A DNA stretch of 64,000 nt from Takashimella koratensis (Eukaryota; Basidiomycota; Tremellomycetes; Trichosporonales; Tetragoniomycetaceae): positions 620,001 through 684,000 of the forward strand of contig BCKT01000009.1 in NCBI GenBank assembly GCA_003116875.1, in the 5' to 3' direction. The first letter of the stretch is position 1; the number at the start of each line of letters is the position of its first letter. The notes below the pieces were generated by a model that was not told the DNA's origin, did not search any database, and saw only the letters and a program-made list of their open reading frames with translations. Positions 10,928-21,817 of this stretch are shown here, piece by piece. The position numbers were made by a program, and so were the translations under genes.

Positions 10928-12943
10928 ATGCGGATATCCTTCCCCGGGGTTGCAGCGTCCCTCTCGGTCGCACTTTTCATGACCATACCAGCGGCGGCAT
11001 TCACCTTCCAATGGCCCGCTTCGACCTCTGCATGTGAAGTGAGTCCAAGATTAACCTCCCTTTCTTTGCGAAGATCTTAGATCTGCTAGTCGCCGCAAGG
11101 TGCTAACCATCTTCTAGGTCGTCAACCTCCGGTGGACGGGAGGTACACCCCCCTTCACCGCTTGGATCATGTACGTGTTCATACGCGTAACGCAAAGGAC
11201 GCTGACACTGTTGCTGCTCTTCCTCCTCGTCCTTGTTCAGTCCGATCTACGCCCAGCCATTCATGTACACGATTCCCAACTCGACATTCTCCAACGGTGG
11301 TGGCTCCTACAATGTAAGCATGGGCATCTATCCGCTCCGCTTGACAGGCCCTCGCCGCCCCCTTCCTTAGATAAAGACACTCACTAACTCTCCTTCAGAT
11401 CCAACTGCAACTTTCCTTAGAGCAAAACTATGTCGTCTTCATGGGTGACGCCACAGGCTTTGGCACGGGTACGTCTTGCCCCTTCACTCCCACACCTCCA
11501 GCCCGATCTACTATACCTATTTCTGACGCCTCCCCTTCCTTTCTTCTAGGCGGGTCATCCGAGATACAAGCTACAGCCTACGACCCTTCTCTCAACGTCA
11601 CCTGTCTCCAATCTGCTGCTCAGAACCAGTCGTCTCTCGACTTCACCTTCGCGATTGCCGGCGTCGCTCAAACATGCCAGCGGGGGTTCGATCTCAGCTG
11701 GTCTGGCGGAACCGAGGACGGTCCTTACTCTGCTTCCATCATCCCCTGCGACCAAAGCTTCAACCCATTCACTGTCACGTTTGACAACAATCTACGTTAC
11801 GAGAGCGACTGGCCGTTGAATCTGACGGCGGGAACGCGTTTTACCGTCATGATGAATTCGAAGAACGGGTATGGACGAGGTGGCGTGGCTGGTATCTACC
11901 AAGTCTCTTCATCAAACGATACCTCCTGCCTTACTCAGGCTTCGTTCACTACGGGTTCCTGGCCGAGTGCGGTGGGTACAAACTCGCTCGATTCTGCGAC
12001 GCTACCAGTGACGACTGCTTTGACTGGCCCGTTTAGCGCGAACCCGAATGGCGGAGGGTCAAAGTTGACCGGCGGGGAGATCGCGGGGATCGTGATTGGC
12101 GTGATCGCGGCGCTCGCGTTGGCGGGGTTGGTCGTGGCCCTCCTATGGAGGCGGAGGCGGAGGCGGCAAGGAGCCGAGGGAAGCGGTGGGAAAGCGGAGG
12201 GAGGGAAAGGGGAGGTGGATCTCGTGGGTCCAGGACCTCCATCACCTGTCGTCGAACCGTTTCCGCCCCCTGTGCACGCAGGGAGCAGTGGACCCGCCGA
12301 ATCGGTGGGGAGCACTGCACCGGGGATGGCAGGAATCGGGGCAGGCGCGGCGGCAGGCGCGGGGGTCATGGGAGCGGGAGGTGTGGCTAGTGGACCTCGG
12401 GGATCAGGTAATGGTGCTGTGGATGAGGCTGTGGAAGATGGGGAAGGCTCCGCGACCGATTTATCAAACCATCACGGACACCAAGCCGGTCCATTGCCGC
12501 GGAAAGAGCGTACCTACTCCAATGGCACGTACCCCGATGCCTCGGCGGTCCCACCCCACACGCTGCGGGTGATCAACGGCGATGCGCGGGACGGTACGCA
12601 TACCGACCCCGACGCATCGACGTCGTCCAGTGGGACCCGACAGTCTTTTGCCTCGAACTACGACGGCGCGGGGAGGGGCAGTGGAGGTGGAGTTGTTCCT
12701 CGCCGACGGAGAGATGTAGGTGATGGTGGAGCAGGAGTCGTAGCTGGAGGAGGAGGAGGAGGGAGTGGAAGTGTGCCAACGTTTAGAAGACATGAGGATG
12801 CGGGACGAGTCGAAGAATTCGTAGACCTTCCCCCATTGTATACGGACGTGCCGAGGGATCAGCCACCGCCTACTCTTCCCGAACTGAGTTTCGAGCCCAC
12901 TGCCGGGTCAGAGGAAGAATGGGTAGGACACGGCGGTAGTTAG
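10928..12943 (+). CDS. secreted-type single-pass membrane protein with long cytoplasmic tail
   Basis: Exons 10928-11038, 11118-11170, 11241-11313, 11399-11468 and 11550-12943 encode 566 residues. A signal peptide is clear (hydrophobic core AASLSVALFMTIPAAAF). The ectodomain (about residues 26-230) reads FTFQWPASTSACEVVNLRWT near its start, has several cysteines and N-glycosylation sequons, and ends in a Thr/Ser/Gly-rich linker. One transmembrane helix follows (IAGIVIGVIAALALAGLVVALL), with a stop-transfer RRRRRR patch. The roughly 290-residue tail is Gly/Ala/Pro-rich and disordered. The layout resembles fungal cell-surface sensors or adhesin-like proteins, but no named domain was recognised. 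It is probably at the plasma membrane with the N-terminus outside. Confidence 0.8.
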
Positions 12944-13111
12944 GTGGAGAGAGTCATGTAGGGCATCGGGTACTGGACTCTCCTCTTGGTGATAGTCTGT
13001 GAAAATTCAGATACTAGTATGTAATTGTTCACTGCTTGGATACAGACTTTTTACAACTACAAAAGCGACTACTCCTTACTTTGGTCCTGCCTTGACCAAT
13101 CTACTGTAGTT

Positions 13112-14292
13112 TCAAGCAAACCCGACCCGTTTCTTGGGCCCAGCGTCACGAGGGGTCTCATCCTTTACCCCACCTTGTTTTCGTTTCCGTTTCTTCTCTC
13201 TCTGTTTCTCGATGATCGCTGCTTGTGCTCGATCCTATTCCCATCCCAACCGTCCACCAAATCTCGTCAGCATCTTCTTGACTCACGCGAGATATCCTAC
13301 GGATACAATCTTGCGTCGATGTAGGTGGATGACTTCACTTACCAATGCTAATGCCTTTTCCTTTGCCTTTCCCGCTTTTCCCTTCCCAACCAAATTAACG
13401 TTCGTCCCAGTCCCAACTCCGCCAGGCCTTCCCGATCCCGCTCTCGCAGCTCTTGCCTCTGCACGCGACTCGGCGTCCGCTTGACGTGCGCGTTCTTTCT
13501 CTAGTTTGGCGGAGACGACCGAGTCCTTGGAACTTGTGATGCTGTCCATCAGACTAAGGAGGCCGGCCTTTTCGAGAGCGTCAGTATATACACACATGGG
13601 GGGAAAGGTGGGATCGTGGCTTCGGACAGGTGATTGGAATCAAAGACGAATGTGCAAGTAGATACGAGTAGAGAGGAGATGGAAGATGGAATTGCCTGAA
13701 TTGCGTGATTCAAATGACCGGTAGGTATCGTCACGTCGAAACTCACCTTGTCCTCGAGAAACTTCTTCCCCTTCTTCCCCGTCCCCCCAGCTTTGCGTCG
13801 TTTCTTCCCCTCTCCAACCTGTGATCCACTTGTCGCCAGAGCTTTCGAAGCTGTTCTGCCCTTCTCGGTCGACGCCTCTGGTCTTATTGCATCCTCTTCG
13901 TCCTCGTTCTCGTTCTCGTTATCGTCGTCCATATCTTCCTCGTCATCAAATTCCATGTCGTCCATGTCGTCCATGTGTTCGCCCATAACACTTTCATCCT
14001 CTTCCTCTTCTTCAGACATGTAATCGGCGTACGCTGGGCTGGCCTATCATATCCATGAGCAGGCGTTCAGCCCAAACACAATCTGCAAGGTGAGATCGGT
14101 AAGACAACTTACCTTTGCTCCTTTCCCCGCGCGACCACCCGAGGCGTTAGGCTTGGCCTTGCCCTTCAGTCCTACGCTCGATCCAGCTCGTCCTGAACCG
14201 CTCTTGCTCTTGACACCTACTCCCTTGTCTTTCCCCTCCCCCATGCTGTCGGGCTTGCCCTTCAGCCCGGACTTGTGCAACCCCGGAACCAT
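13112..14292 (-). CDS. small acidic/basic protein, possibly nucleolar
   Basis: Four exons (14292-14113, 14043-13747, 13567-13343, 13234-13112) give 274 residues. The N-terminal 60 residues are Gly/Ser/Lys-rich. An Asp/Glu run with a DDMDDMEFDDEEDMDDDNEN core follows (residues about 75-100), then a Lys-rich patch (KKRRKAGGTGKKGKKF). A probable helix reads GLLSLMDSITSSKDS, and a charged coil-like tail contains IIEKQREKKRKRK before the end KKRVGFA. Alternating acidic and basic tracts are typical of nucleolar or ribosome-assembly proteins, but I could not assign a family. Its divergent neighbour across 1.6 kb is the carboxylesterase gene. Confidence 0.75.
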
Positions 14293-15916
14293 TTTGGGAT
14301 AAAGTATGAGCCAAGTGCGGAATGTGGATTACGGTGACTGCCGGTCGCTCGAGCGAGTCGTAATGTTCAGGTCCCAAGGTCCCAAGGTCCCAAAGTCCAA
14401 AAGTGCAGAGGCTTGTGCGTCGAGGCGTGAGGCGTGAGGCGTGAGAGTAGGGTAAGATGAGGTAGGAGTTGAGGCAAGTGAGTGAGTGACGAGAAGATGT
14501 TGAAGATTTGTGGAGACGAAGGTCAGGTCCAAGGCACATAAGTCCACGCTCCGTCGCCACGTGCGCATTCTGAAACACGCACAGGCGATCGGAGGCGGAC
14601 CAAAAACAATACACGGGCTGACACTGGCGGAGACTACCCCTGACAGCCCCGGCACCATCCTTTGGTGTGTTTGGGCTACCGCTTTTCGTTTCAGACAACC
14701 AAGAGACCATGTTGTTCTCTTCTCGCTTTCGAATCAAACCAGGACTCGCTCGGCTCACTTACCCACCGCCTCTGCCTCTACCTCTGCCTCTACCTCTGCC
14801 TCTGTCTCTGTACTTCCTCCACATCCACCCTCCCGAGGCCCGAAATCAGCCGATCCTCGCCCTGGTCTTCATCCTCGCTCGCTCGGACACCCAAACGCAT
14901 TAAAGACACCTATGACAATGTCTGTGATACCCACCGAGTCACGGAGAAGGGGTGCCTGTTCCTAGCCCGGTGCGGTAGGTAACCTTGGCGCATCATTGTC
15001 CATCAAACGCCAGGACAGCAGCACATGGTGGTGACCTTTCCCCTTCTTCCTCTGCGCCCCTTCCTCCATCATTCAACACCAACACCTTCATTCAACCATC
15101 TTACATCTCGTTTTCACTCTTTCCATTTCCCTCATCCCTTCTCCTCAACATCTGGGCAGCGGTCCGTGACCAGCCCATCCTTGTCCCGGCCTGCGCATCT
15201 TTGTCAGCACTCAACGGCTATCCCGCCTTCACCTCCGCCTCTGCCTCCGCCACCGCCTCTGCTCTCGCCGCCTCCGCCTTCCGGTCCACCTAGTCCGCCT
15301 TGGTCAACGCCCTTTCCTCCTCCTTCTGCAAGCCACACAACGCCGTGCTCGACGCCACCTCGCCACCGCCTCTTCCTTGTTTTAGGTTCTCAACACTCTT
15401 TTTGAACCTTGTCCATCTCGGTACCTCACCCCTTGCAGCGAGGCTCGAGTCATCCCTTGTATCTCAATCCTCCCGAGCGACTCTTCCCTTGGGAAATCGC
15501 AGTATCGCAGCACATCTTTATCCCAGTGTCCATCTGTGTGCTCTGTCCAGGCGCCTCCCCGTGGCCTTCCCGCTCGCTCGAGCCGCTGGACAACGCCACT
15601 CACTTGGCCGTTCCAGCCTTTCCAGCCGTTCCAATCACGGCGCCGTGGAGGCTCTTGGCACCCTGTTCCAACACCGTTTCCTACCTCTACAGGGGGGTAT
15701 ATAAGTCCTCCGTATCTCGCACTGCATCGATCCTCATTGCCTCCCTCTCTCCATCGTCTTATCCAACTTCCAGTCACTCATTTCCCTCCTCGCTTTCGAC
15801 TCCTTGCCCTCATTCTCGCCTTCCCCCTCACCTACCTCCCCCTCTTCTCCGTCCATAACCAATCTACATACTACCTACCTTAATCACCCTTTGCCCTACC
15901 CTCTCTCTATTGCACC
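14293..15916. other. 1.6-kb divergent promoter region, strongly pyrimidine-rich towards the esterase
   Basis: No gene is seen between the two divergent genes. A short direct repeat of CCCAAGGT units is near 14374-14392, and tandem CCTCTACCTCTG units lie around 14770-14815. From about 15000 to 15916 the plus strand is dominated by C and T. Long open frames here are composition artefacts rich in Pro, Ser and Leu. A TATA-like box lies at 15698. Confidence 0.6.
15698..15704 (+). promoter_or_regulatory. TATA-like box for the carboxylesterase gene
   Basis: TATATAA preceded by a G-run sits 219 bases before the ATG at 15917, in a region otherwise made of C and T. The placement fits a core promoter with a leader of about 150-190 bases. 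Confidence 0.5.
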
Positions 15917-18053
15917 ATGCCACTCTTCCACCTCTTCATCCTCCTGCTTGTTCCTCTCTCCGTCCTCTCCCTCGCCCTTGAACGCACCCAATGCACACTC
16001 TCCGCTGCCGGCTACTCCCTCAGCGGCCACTCCACTTCCTCTGGTGTTTGTCGATACACTGTCAAATACGGTCAATCCTCTCGTTGGGCTTACTCGTCTT
16101 TCGTCTCCACCTGGCCGTGAGTTTCCCTTGCCGTCTCACTACTCATGTCTCAGCGGCATGGCTTATTCTACTCTAGCAACTACGATACGACAGCGCTACC
16201 GCCGTCTTGTCCCCAGCCGAGCAACTACGCGACCGGGTCAAGTCAGTCTGAAGACTGCCTCTACGCTGTCGTCTACGTCCCATCCACAGCTTCAATCCGC
16301 ACCTCTCTCCCCGTCTTCGTCTGGTGAGTTCAAGTCTTTCCAAGATCCCAGATTGTAAATAGTCGAAGTAAATCACTAAATCTGCGATTAATCCACAGGC
16401 TGCACGGTGGGTCGTATGACGAAGGCTCAGCGTCGGCGCCTGGTCTCGACGGGTCAGCTCTCGCCTCTGAGGGGAACATGATCGTCATCACGTTGCAGTA
16501 CCGGTGAGTCTCCGCCTCAATCTCTCTGCCTTTTCTCAGTCCTTACTCGTACTGTGAGGCATTGAGCGAAGCTGAACGAGTGGATCAGTCTTGGTGTCCT
16601 TGGTAACCTCCCGCCAACGTCGGCGCCTTCGGCGTCTGATCCCAACTTGGCCCTCAGAGACGTTATCCTGGGTCTCAAGGGCGTGCAGGAAGTCATCAGC
16701 TACATCGGTGGCGACAAGACCAAAGTGACTCTTGGCGGACAATCGTCGGGCGCGGGCTTGATCAGGGGTGAGTCGTGTTTCCTTCCTCTCCCACTCAAGC
16801 TCGGTGACACATCTTCATCGTCTCGGTGCACATCGCTGACTTCCCAGCGCTGTGGGGTGCCCCCGACGCCAAGGGCTTGTTCCGGGGCATGATCATGCAG
16901 TCCGACCCTGTGTCTTATGGCATGGCCCCGACCTCCATCACCGCGGAATTGCAGCAGGCATACTACTCTTCGTCCCAGTTCAGCAACTGCACGACCTTCT
17001 CTTGCCTCCAGTCTGCCAGTTTGAGCAATATCCTCGCGGCGCAGAACACGCTCACTGCAAATGCATTCTACGAGTTCACTGGCGTTCCCCTGGCTGAGCG
17101 TGAGTGGTGCCCTTGAGGCACGGGTTGAAGCAAACGTTGACACTACCCACAGCGATTCGACCGACTTTTAACACCTCAACTTTACCCTACGAGCCCACCG
17201 CCTCACTCTTCAACAGCCCGAGCTCTCTCGCCATTTCGCCCGCCTCGGTGCCACTTCTCGTCACGACCGTCAAGAACGAAGCCGGCACCACTGTCCAATC
17301 CTCCTTCTCCCAACCCGTCGTTGTCTCCAACACGACCTGGTACGGAATCCTATACGAGCTCTTTGGTGCCTCTCGAGCCGCGTCCATCTACGGATCGCCT
17401 TACTACGTCCTCCCTGCTAGTGGGGACGGCGACCAGTTCAGGGAAGTATTCGAGCGCACAGCGACCGACGCAGCATGGAGGTGTGTGAATCGACCCATGG
17501 CGAACAAGTGGGCCGCAGCCGGTGGGAAAGTTTGGGTAGGAGAATGGAGACAAGGCGTGAATTATGTGGATAATCAAGTCGCTGGAGGGTATTGCTCCGT
17601 CGCGGGCAGGGTCTGCCACGAGGTGAGTAAGGAGTGAGAGGTTCAGCTTCAGTACTGAGCTCGTTGCAGGACGACATTTATCCGACGTTTGGGACCGTGC
17701 CGAGCCCAGTGGGCAACACGACCACGTTTGTGAGTATCTACAACGTTGATTGGTTGGAGATGCTTGCCACGCCCTTGATCGTCGTCAGTGATCTACATAC
17801 TGATCCGTTGCCACAGGAGAAGACGATCGCCTCGTACTGGGTTTCGTTCATCACCACCCTCAACCCAAACCCAAGCAGTACCTCGTCTCTCTGCCCCAAA
17901 TCCACATCCTCGTCCTCTTCCAGCTGGAAGGAATATACCGCGACGTCGACGGACATTGACGTGTTCCCGCTTGGAGGAGACGGCGAAATCACGGAGTGTC
18001 CCGCCGGGTTCTGGGGAAATGTCGTTCCTTACGACTGGCAGATGTTTGGTTAA
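15917..18053 (+). CDS. secreted type-B carboxylesterase/lipase family
   Basis: Exons 15917-16116, 16177-16323, 16399-16503, 16589-16767, 16848-17099, 17153-17622, 17670-17729 and 17817-18053 encode 549 residues, the usual family length. A signal peptide opens the protein (LFHLFILLLVPLSVLSLAL). The alpha/beta-hydrolase features are all present: oxyanion loop LHGGSY, nucleophile elbow GGQSSGAG (Ser about 203), catalytic acid in VKNEAG (Glu about 337) and catalytic His in CHEDDIYPTFG (about 450). The acid and His sit in the order and spacing of the cholinesterase/lipase family. Cysteines in the ectodomain suggest disulfides. It should hydrolyse esters outside the cell; the true substrate is unknown. 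A TATA-like box lies upstream. Confidence 0.9.
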
Positions 18054-18600
18054 GAGGAAGCGAAAGGAGATGAGCAACGAAGTGTGGAAGTAAGAGGCAG
18101 ATGAGTGAGTGGGTGTGGACAATGAGGGGGATTGATCGAGAGTGGCCCATGCGACTTTGGCCACCTTTGAGGGACGATATGGTGCCTTTTAATATATGGA
18201 TCTGCAATACGAAGAATGATGATGTCTTGGACCTTATGAACAAGTGATCTCAATACCAGAGCCAGAGCATGTAGCGTACTTCGTTCGTGCTCGGTTTCAT
18301 GTATCGCTCGCAATCTAGACGAGAGATCTAGATCGAATCGGAGGATGGCCACGGCTCAGACCGGACTGAGACCTGTATGTATCCTGGGCGGGGGATTGAA
18401 TGTCCGATGATCTCCGACTGGGGCCATGCTCAGTTGGTGGGGCGGGCCCAAGGAAAATGAGGCCAAGAACCGCGGTTAACCGGGGGATCCTATACTTTGC
18501 GATCCATCGGACGGATCCCGTCTTTTATCGAGATCAACACCCCACCTTCTGTTCGTCACTCATCCCTGCCCCTTCTCCACCTTGGCTAGATGTCCCGCCC
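18054..18600. other. intergenic region before the carrier gene
   Basis: About 550 bases with no recognised gene. An in-frame ATG at 18400 would lengthen the carrier by 67 residues, but that stretch looks like leader. Confidence 0.45.
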
Positions 18601-21055
18601 ATGCCTTATTTCTCACCAATAGCACCTGTCCCATCCTCTTCTTCTGCTTCACCTTCTTCTCCCCTCTCCTCCTCCTCGTCCTCTTCCTCACCCTCACCCT
18701 CACCCTCACCCTCACCTTCGCCGTCCTCCTCGGCGCCTTCCTTATCGCCCCAAGCTACATCCGGTTCCGACTCATCCGCGAACGGAGTTGGAATCGGTTG
18801 GCGATTCTCACTTCCCACTACCTCGTCGGTATCGACTTTAACTGGGAGGTTACCAATCTTTCCTCCTTCTTCAATCTCCCCCCTTTCATCCTCTTCATCC
18901 TCTTTTAACTCCATCACCACCGCTCGGACCGACTCAACCGACCGGAACCCGATTAGCTCTCCGACTTCGATTCCCATCCCTACCACCAACACCAACACGA
19001 GCGCCAACCTGACGCGACCTTCCAACCCCGATCTCACCGTCGCGACCGACAACTTTGAAGACGATTTTGACCCCGATCCCAACGCAGACGCCGACGCCGA
19101 CGCCGACGCCGACGCTGACGCTGAGCAGACCGCGCTCGAGAGACTCCGCGAGACCATGTCCGATAACCAGGTCGTGATCAACACCTTCATCGCGGGTGGC
19201 TTGGCCGGCGCGGCGAGTCGAACCGTCGTTAGCCCTCTCGAGCGGCTCAAGATTATCCTGTACGTGAACCTTTCTCCAATCAGTATCTTTCAAGCTCTCG
19301 TGTTCTCCTTCAGACAAGCATCTCGTTCCCCAACGGCTTTTGTCAATTCTTCATCGCTCTCACTCCCCTCCCATATTCTCGACGTTGCTGACTCCACACA
19401 GCCAGGTTCAGGCAGCGAGCTCCAAGGGCGTCGCGGGCGAGGCGTACGGCCGTGTATGGCCCGGTCTCGTACGCATGTGGAAAGAGGAAGGGTTTATGGG
19501 GTTCATGAAGGGAAACGGGATCAATGTGCTCCGGGTAAGTCGACGTCGAGCTTGAAGACTGTGGTTCAGGACAGTAGTGTGGTGTTAGGATCGAGCTTGT
19601 GCCGGGGCAAGGTGGTCTAGAGGTTCAGACACGAAAGGAATCAGTCGCTGACGCGGTGTAGATATTACCTTACTCGGCTCTGCAATTCACCGTCAGTCAT
19701 GGATCGTGATTAGATGAGCGCCTTCAATAGCTGGGAGAGATACTGATCCTGTTCGACTTGGCGGAAAACAGTCGTATGCTGGGTTCAAATCGGTCTTACT
19801 CAAATGGTCAGGGGAAGAAACGCTTTCGTCCCCTCTTCGACTAGTTGCTGGCGGCGGCGCAGGTATCCTTGCTGTTGGTGAGTATGGAGTGTTGTTCTCC
19901 GATTCCCTTTCCCACTGCTCTGGATCCCTGAGCGTCTGATATCTACCTCCAAGTCTTGGTGTCAGATCACAGTGCTAACAACGACTCCTCCTTGACCAGT
20001 CGCGACGTATCCGCTCGACCTCGTTCGCGCCCGTCTGTCAATCGCAACAGCCAACATGGCCGGCGCGCAGGCGTTCTCGGCACAAGATGCAAAGTTGGGG
20101 ATTTGGGGGATGACACAAAAAGTGTATCGTACAGAAGGTGGAATTCGCGGATTGTAGTAAGTCTTGACTAAGCTAGAGGGGTAGAGAGGAAGAGTGGAAG
20201 ATGGGTAGGGATGCGTGATGAGCGAGGGGGAAAGAGCTTGGTTATGAGGGTTGAGAAGATATATGGATCGCGAGAGAGGCGCTGACGTCGCTGTAGTCGC
20301 GGTGTATGGGCAACCGCTATCGGTGTCGCACCATATGGTAAGTCTATCCCGTACCACTACCCTTTTGAACGTATACTAACTTTTCCAGTCTCCCTCAATT
20401 TCTACATCTACGAGTCGCGTAAGTCGTCAACCTGAACTGACTGCTTTCCTTCACTTGACCTTCCGTCCCTGGCTGATCCCATCCTGATTTGTTCTTTTCC
20501 TCTTTACTCACGCCCGGTCCCCACACACAGTTAAAAACTACATCCTCCCTACCGACCTCGACGCAGGCGAACCCGAACTGGCGGCTCGGAAACTCCTTTG
20601 CGGCGCATTGGCTGGCGGTACAAGTTTACTTTTCACCCACCCTTTCGATGTTCTTCGTCGGAAACTCCAGTAAGTCGAGTGTCCTTTGAGTACTTGCGCC
20701 AAGGTAAGGGTAAAGTGTGCTGATATGTTCACACTTGTAGGGTCGCCGGGTTGTCAGGCGGTTCTCCAGAGTACACGGGCGCCATCGACGCGCTTAAGAA
20801 GATTATTCGAACCGAAGGGTTTCGGAAGGGCATGTAGTAAGTGCCTTCTCTGCCGTCACCTCCAGATAACCGAGATTCCACTTCCTAACAACTTTGTCCA
20901 CTTTTTTCCCCCTTCCTCTCTCATGTAGCCGTGGCCTCGTACCCAACTTGATCAAAGTAACACCTTCCATCGCTGTCTCATTTTACACGTTTGAGACGGT
21001 TCGAGATGGACTCGCGGCGTTCCAAGCGTCTCGGTCAGAGGAGCATTTGGTGTAG
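18601..21055 (+). CDS. mitochondrial carrier family (SLC25) protein with long N-terminal extension
   Basis: Ten exons (18601-19259, 19402-19534, 19662-19691, 19772-19877, 20000-20156, 20297-20337, 20389-20418, 20531-20669, 20741-20836, 20929-21055) give 505 residues. Three carrier repeats are plain, each with the Px[D/E]xx[K/R] signature: SPLERLK, YPLDLVRAR and HPFDVLRRK. The set resembles fungal YPR011C/CoA- or adenosine-phosphosulfate-type carriers of the inner mitochondrial membrane; the substrate is not proven. The first 185 residues are Ser/Pro-rich and then an Asp-Ala repeat. A second in-frame ATG at 19156 would begin just before the first helix and would give a normal-sized carrier, so either start is possible. 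Exons 3 and 7 are only 30 nt. Confidence 0.88.
18689..18718 (+). repeat. hexamer repeat TCACCC in the carrier's N-terminal extension
   Basis: About five copies encode Ser-Pro dipeptides. The tract lies inside the disputed extension. Confidence 0.7.
19087..19125 (+). repeat. hexamer repeat GACGCC encoding (Asp-Ala)n
   Basis: Six or more tandem GACGCC units encode alternating Asp and Ala just before the carrier domain. Hexamer unit size keeps the frame if copies are gained or lost. Confidence 0.8.
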
Positions 21056-21405
21056 AACGGACTTGCATGGGTGATTAATCGGGCGTGAGTCAGGGAGGGC
21101 CCCGTGTATCGAATATAGAGAGGGAAAGGGCGGAGTGGGAGGAAGAAGAGGTGGAGCTCTGGGAATGGGGGAGGCAGTATAAGGGAAGAGGAGGCTGAAA
21201 GGGCGAGGAATTAGGCAAACACGGATAGAAGATTCGTCTACAACATTTCGCTTTTATCATACTTATCAATTGTCTCGGTGCGTCTTGTCGCAATGACCGT
21301 TGTTTCCCCCCTTCTCCATTCTTCCTACCTCTCATCATCTTCCCTCTAACCCCCACTTTCCGCCTCCCACACCTCATGGGGTTCACATATAATACAAGCA
21401 TTCAT

Positions 21406-21433
21406 CCCCCCCCCCCCCCCCCCCCCCCCCCCC
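21406..21433. repeat. poly-C homopolymer, 28 bases
   Basis: An uninterrupted C run of 28, far longer than any other homopolymer in the window. It is in a non-coding 3' region and its exact length may be unreliable. Confidence 0.9.
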
Positions 21434-21742
21434 TACATTACAGGACAGTGTATTCCTAGATTGAGCAACCTTGCACGAGCGACATGAAAGTCTTGTCTTT
21501 CCCTTTCTCTTCATTTTGCAACTTTTCTTCGATTCTCGATATACGTCGAACAGAGAGCTAGAGCGCTGGCGACAGTGAGATGATATAATTGAACAGTTGA
21601 ATATGAAAGCAGAACAAACATGACATTGAAGTCATCTTCTATCAAGCGTCACCTAGACGACTTTCGCACCAAACTGAACAATCGTCGTATCATATAACTT
21701 GGAAAAAGAACTTCCTCCCTTCCTTCACTAGCTCAGCTCTTG

Positions 21743-21786
21743 ACCACCATCACCATCACCATCACCGTCACCGTCACCGTCACCAC
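21743..21786. repeat. hexamer repeat ACCATC then ACCGTC
   Basis: Three ACCATC-type and four ACCGTC-type units in tandem, just past the VMA5 stop codon. Confidence 0.75.
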
Positions 21787-21817
21787 TACTACCAGCCCTA
21801 CACTCCCCGCCAGTTGT

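Larger units (their letters stand above)
21056..21817. other. convergent intergenic region with poly-C tract
   Basis: Shared 3' region of the carrier and VMA5 genes. It contains a run of 28 C (21406-21433) and a trinucleotide/hexanucleotide repeat at 21743-21786. No gene was seen. Confidence 0.6.

Noticed and set aside
14985..15900. Several long plus-strand open frames rich in Pro, Ser and Leu
   Set aside because: All three plus-strand frames are open because the strand is nearly all C and T; no domain, and the region carries the esterase promoter.
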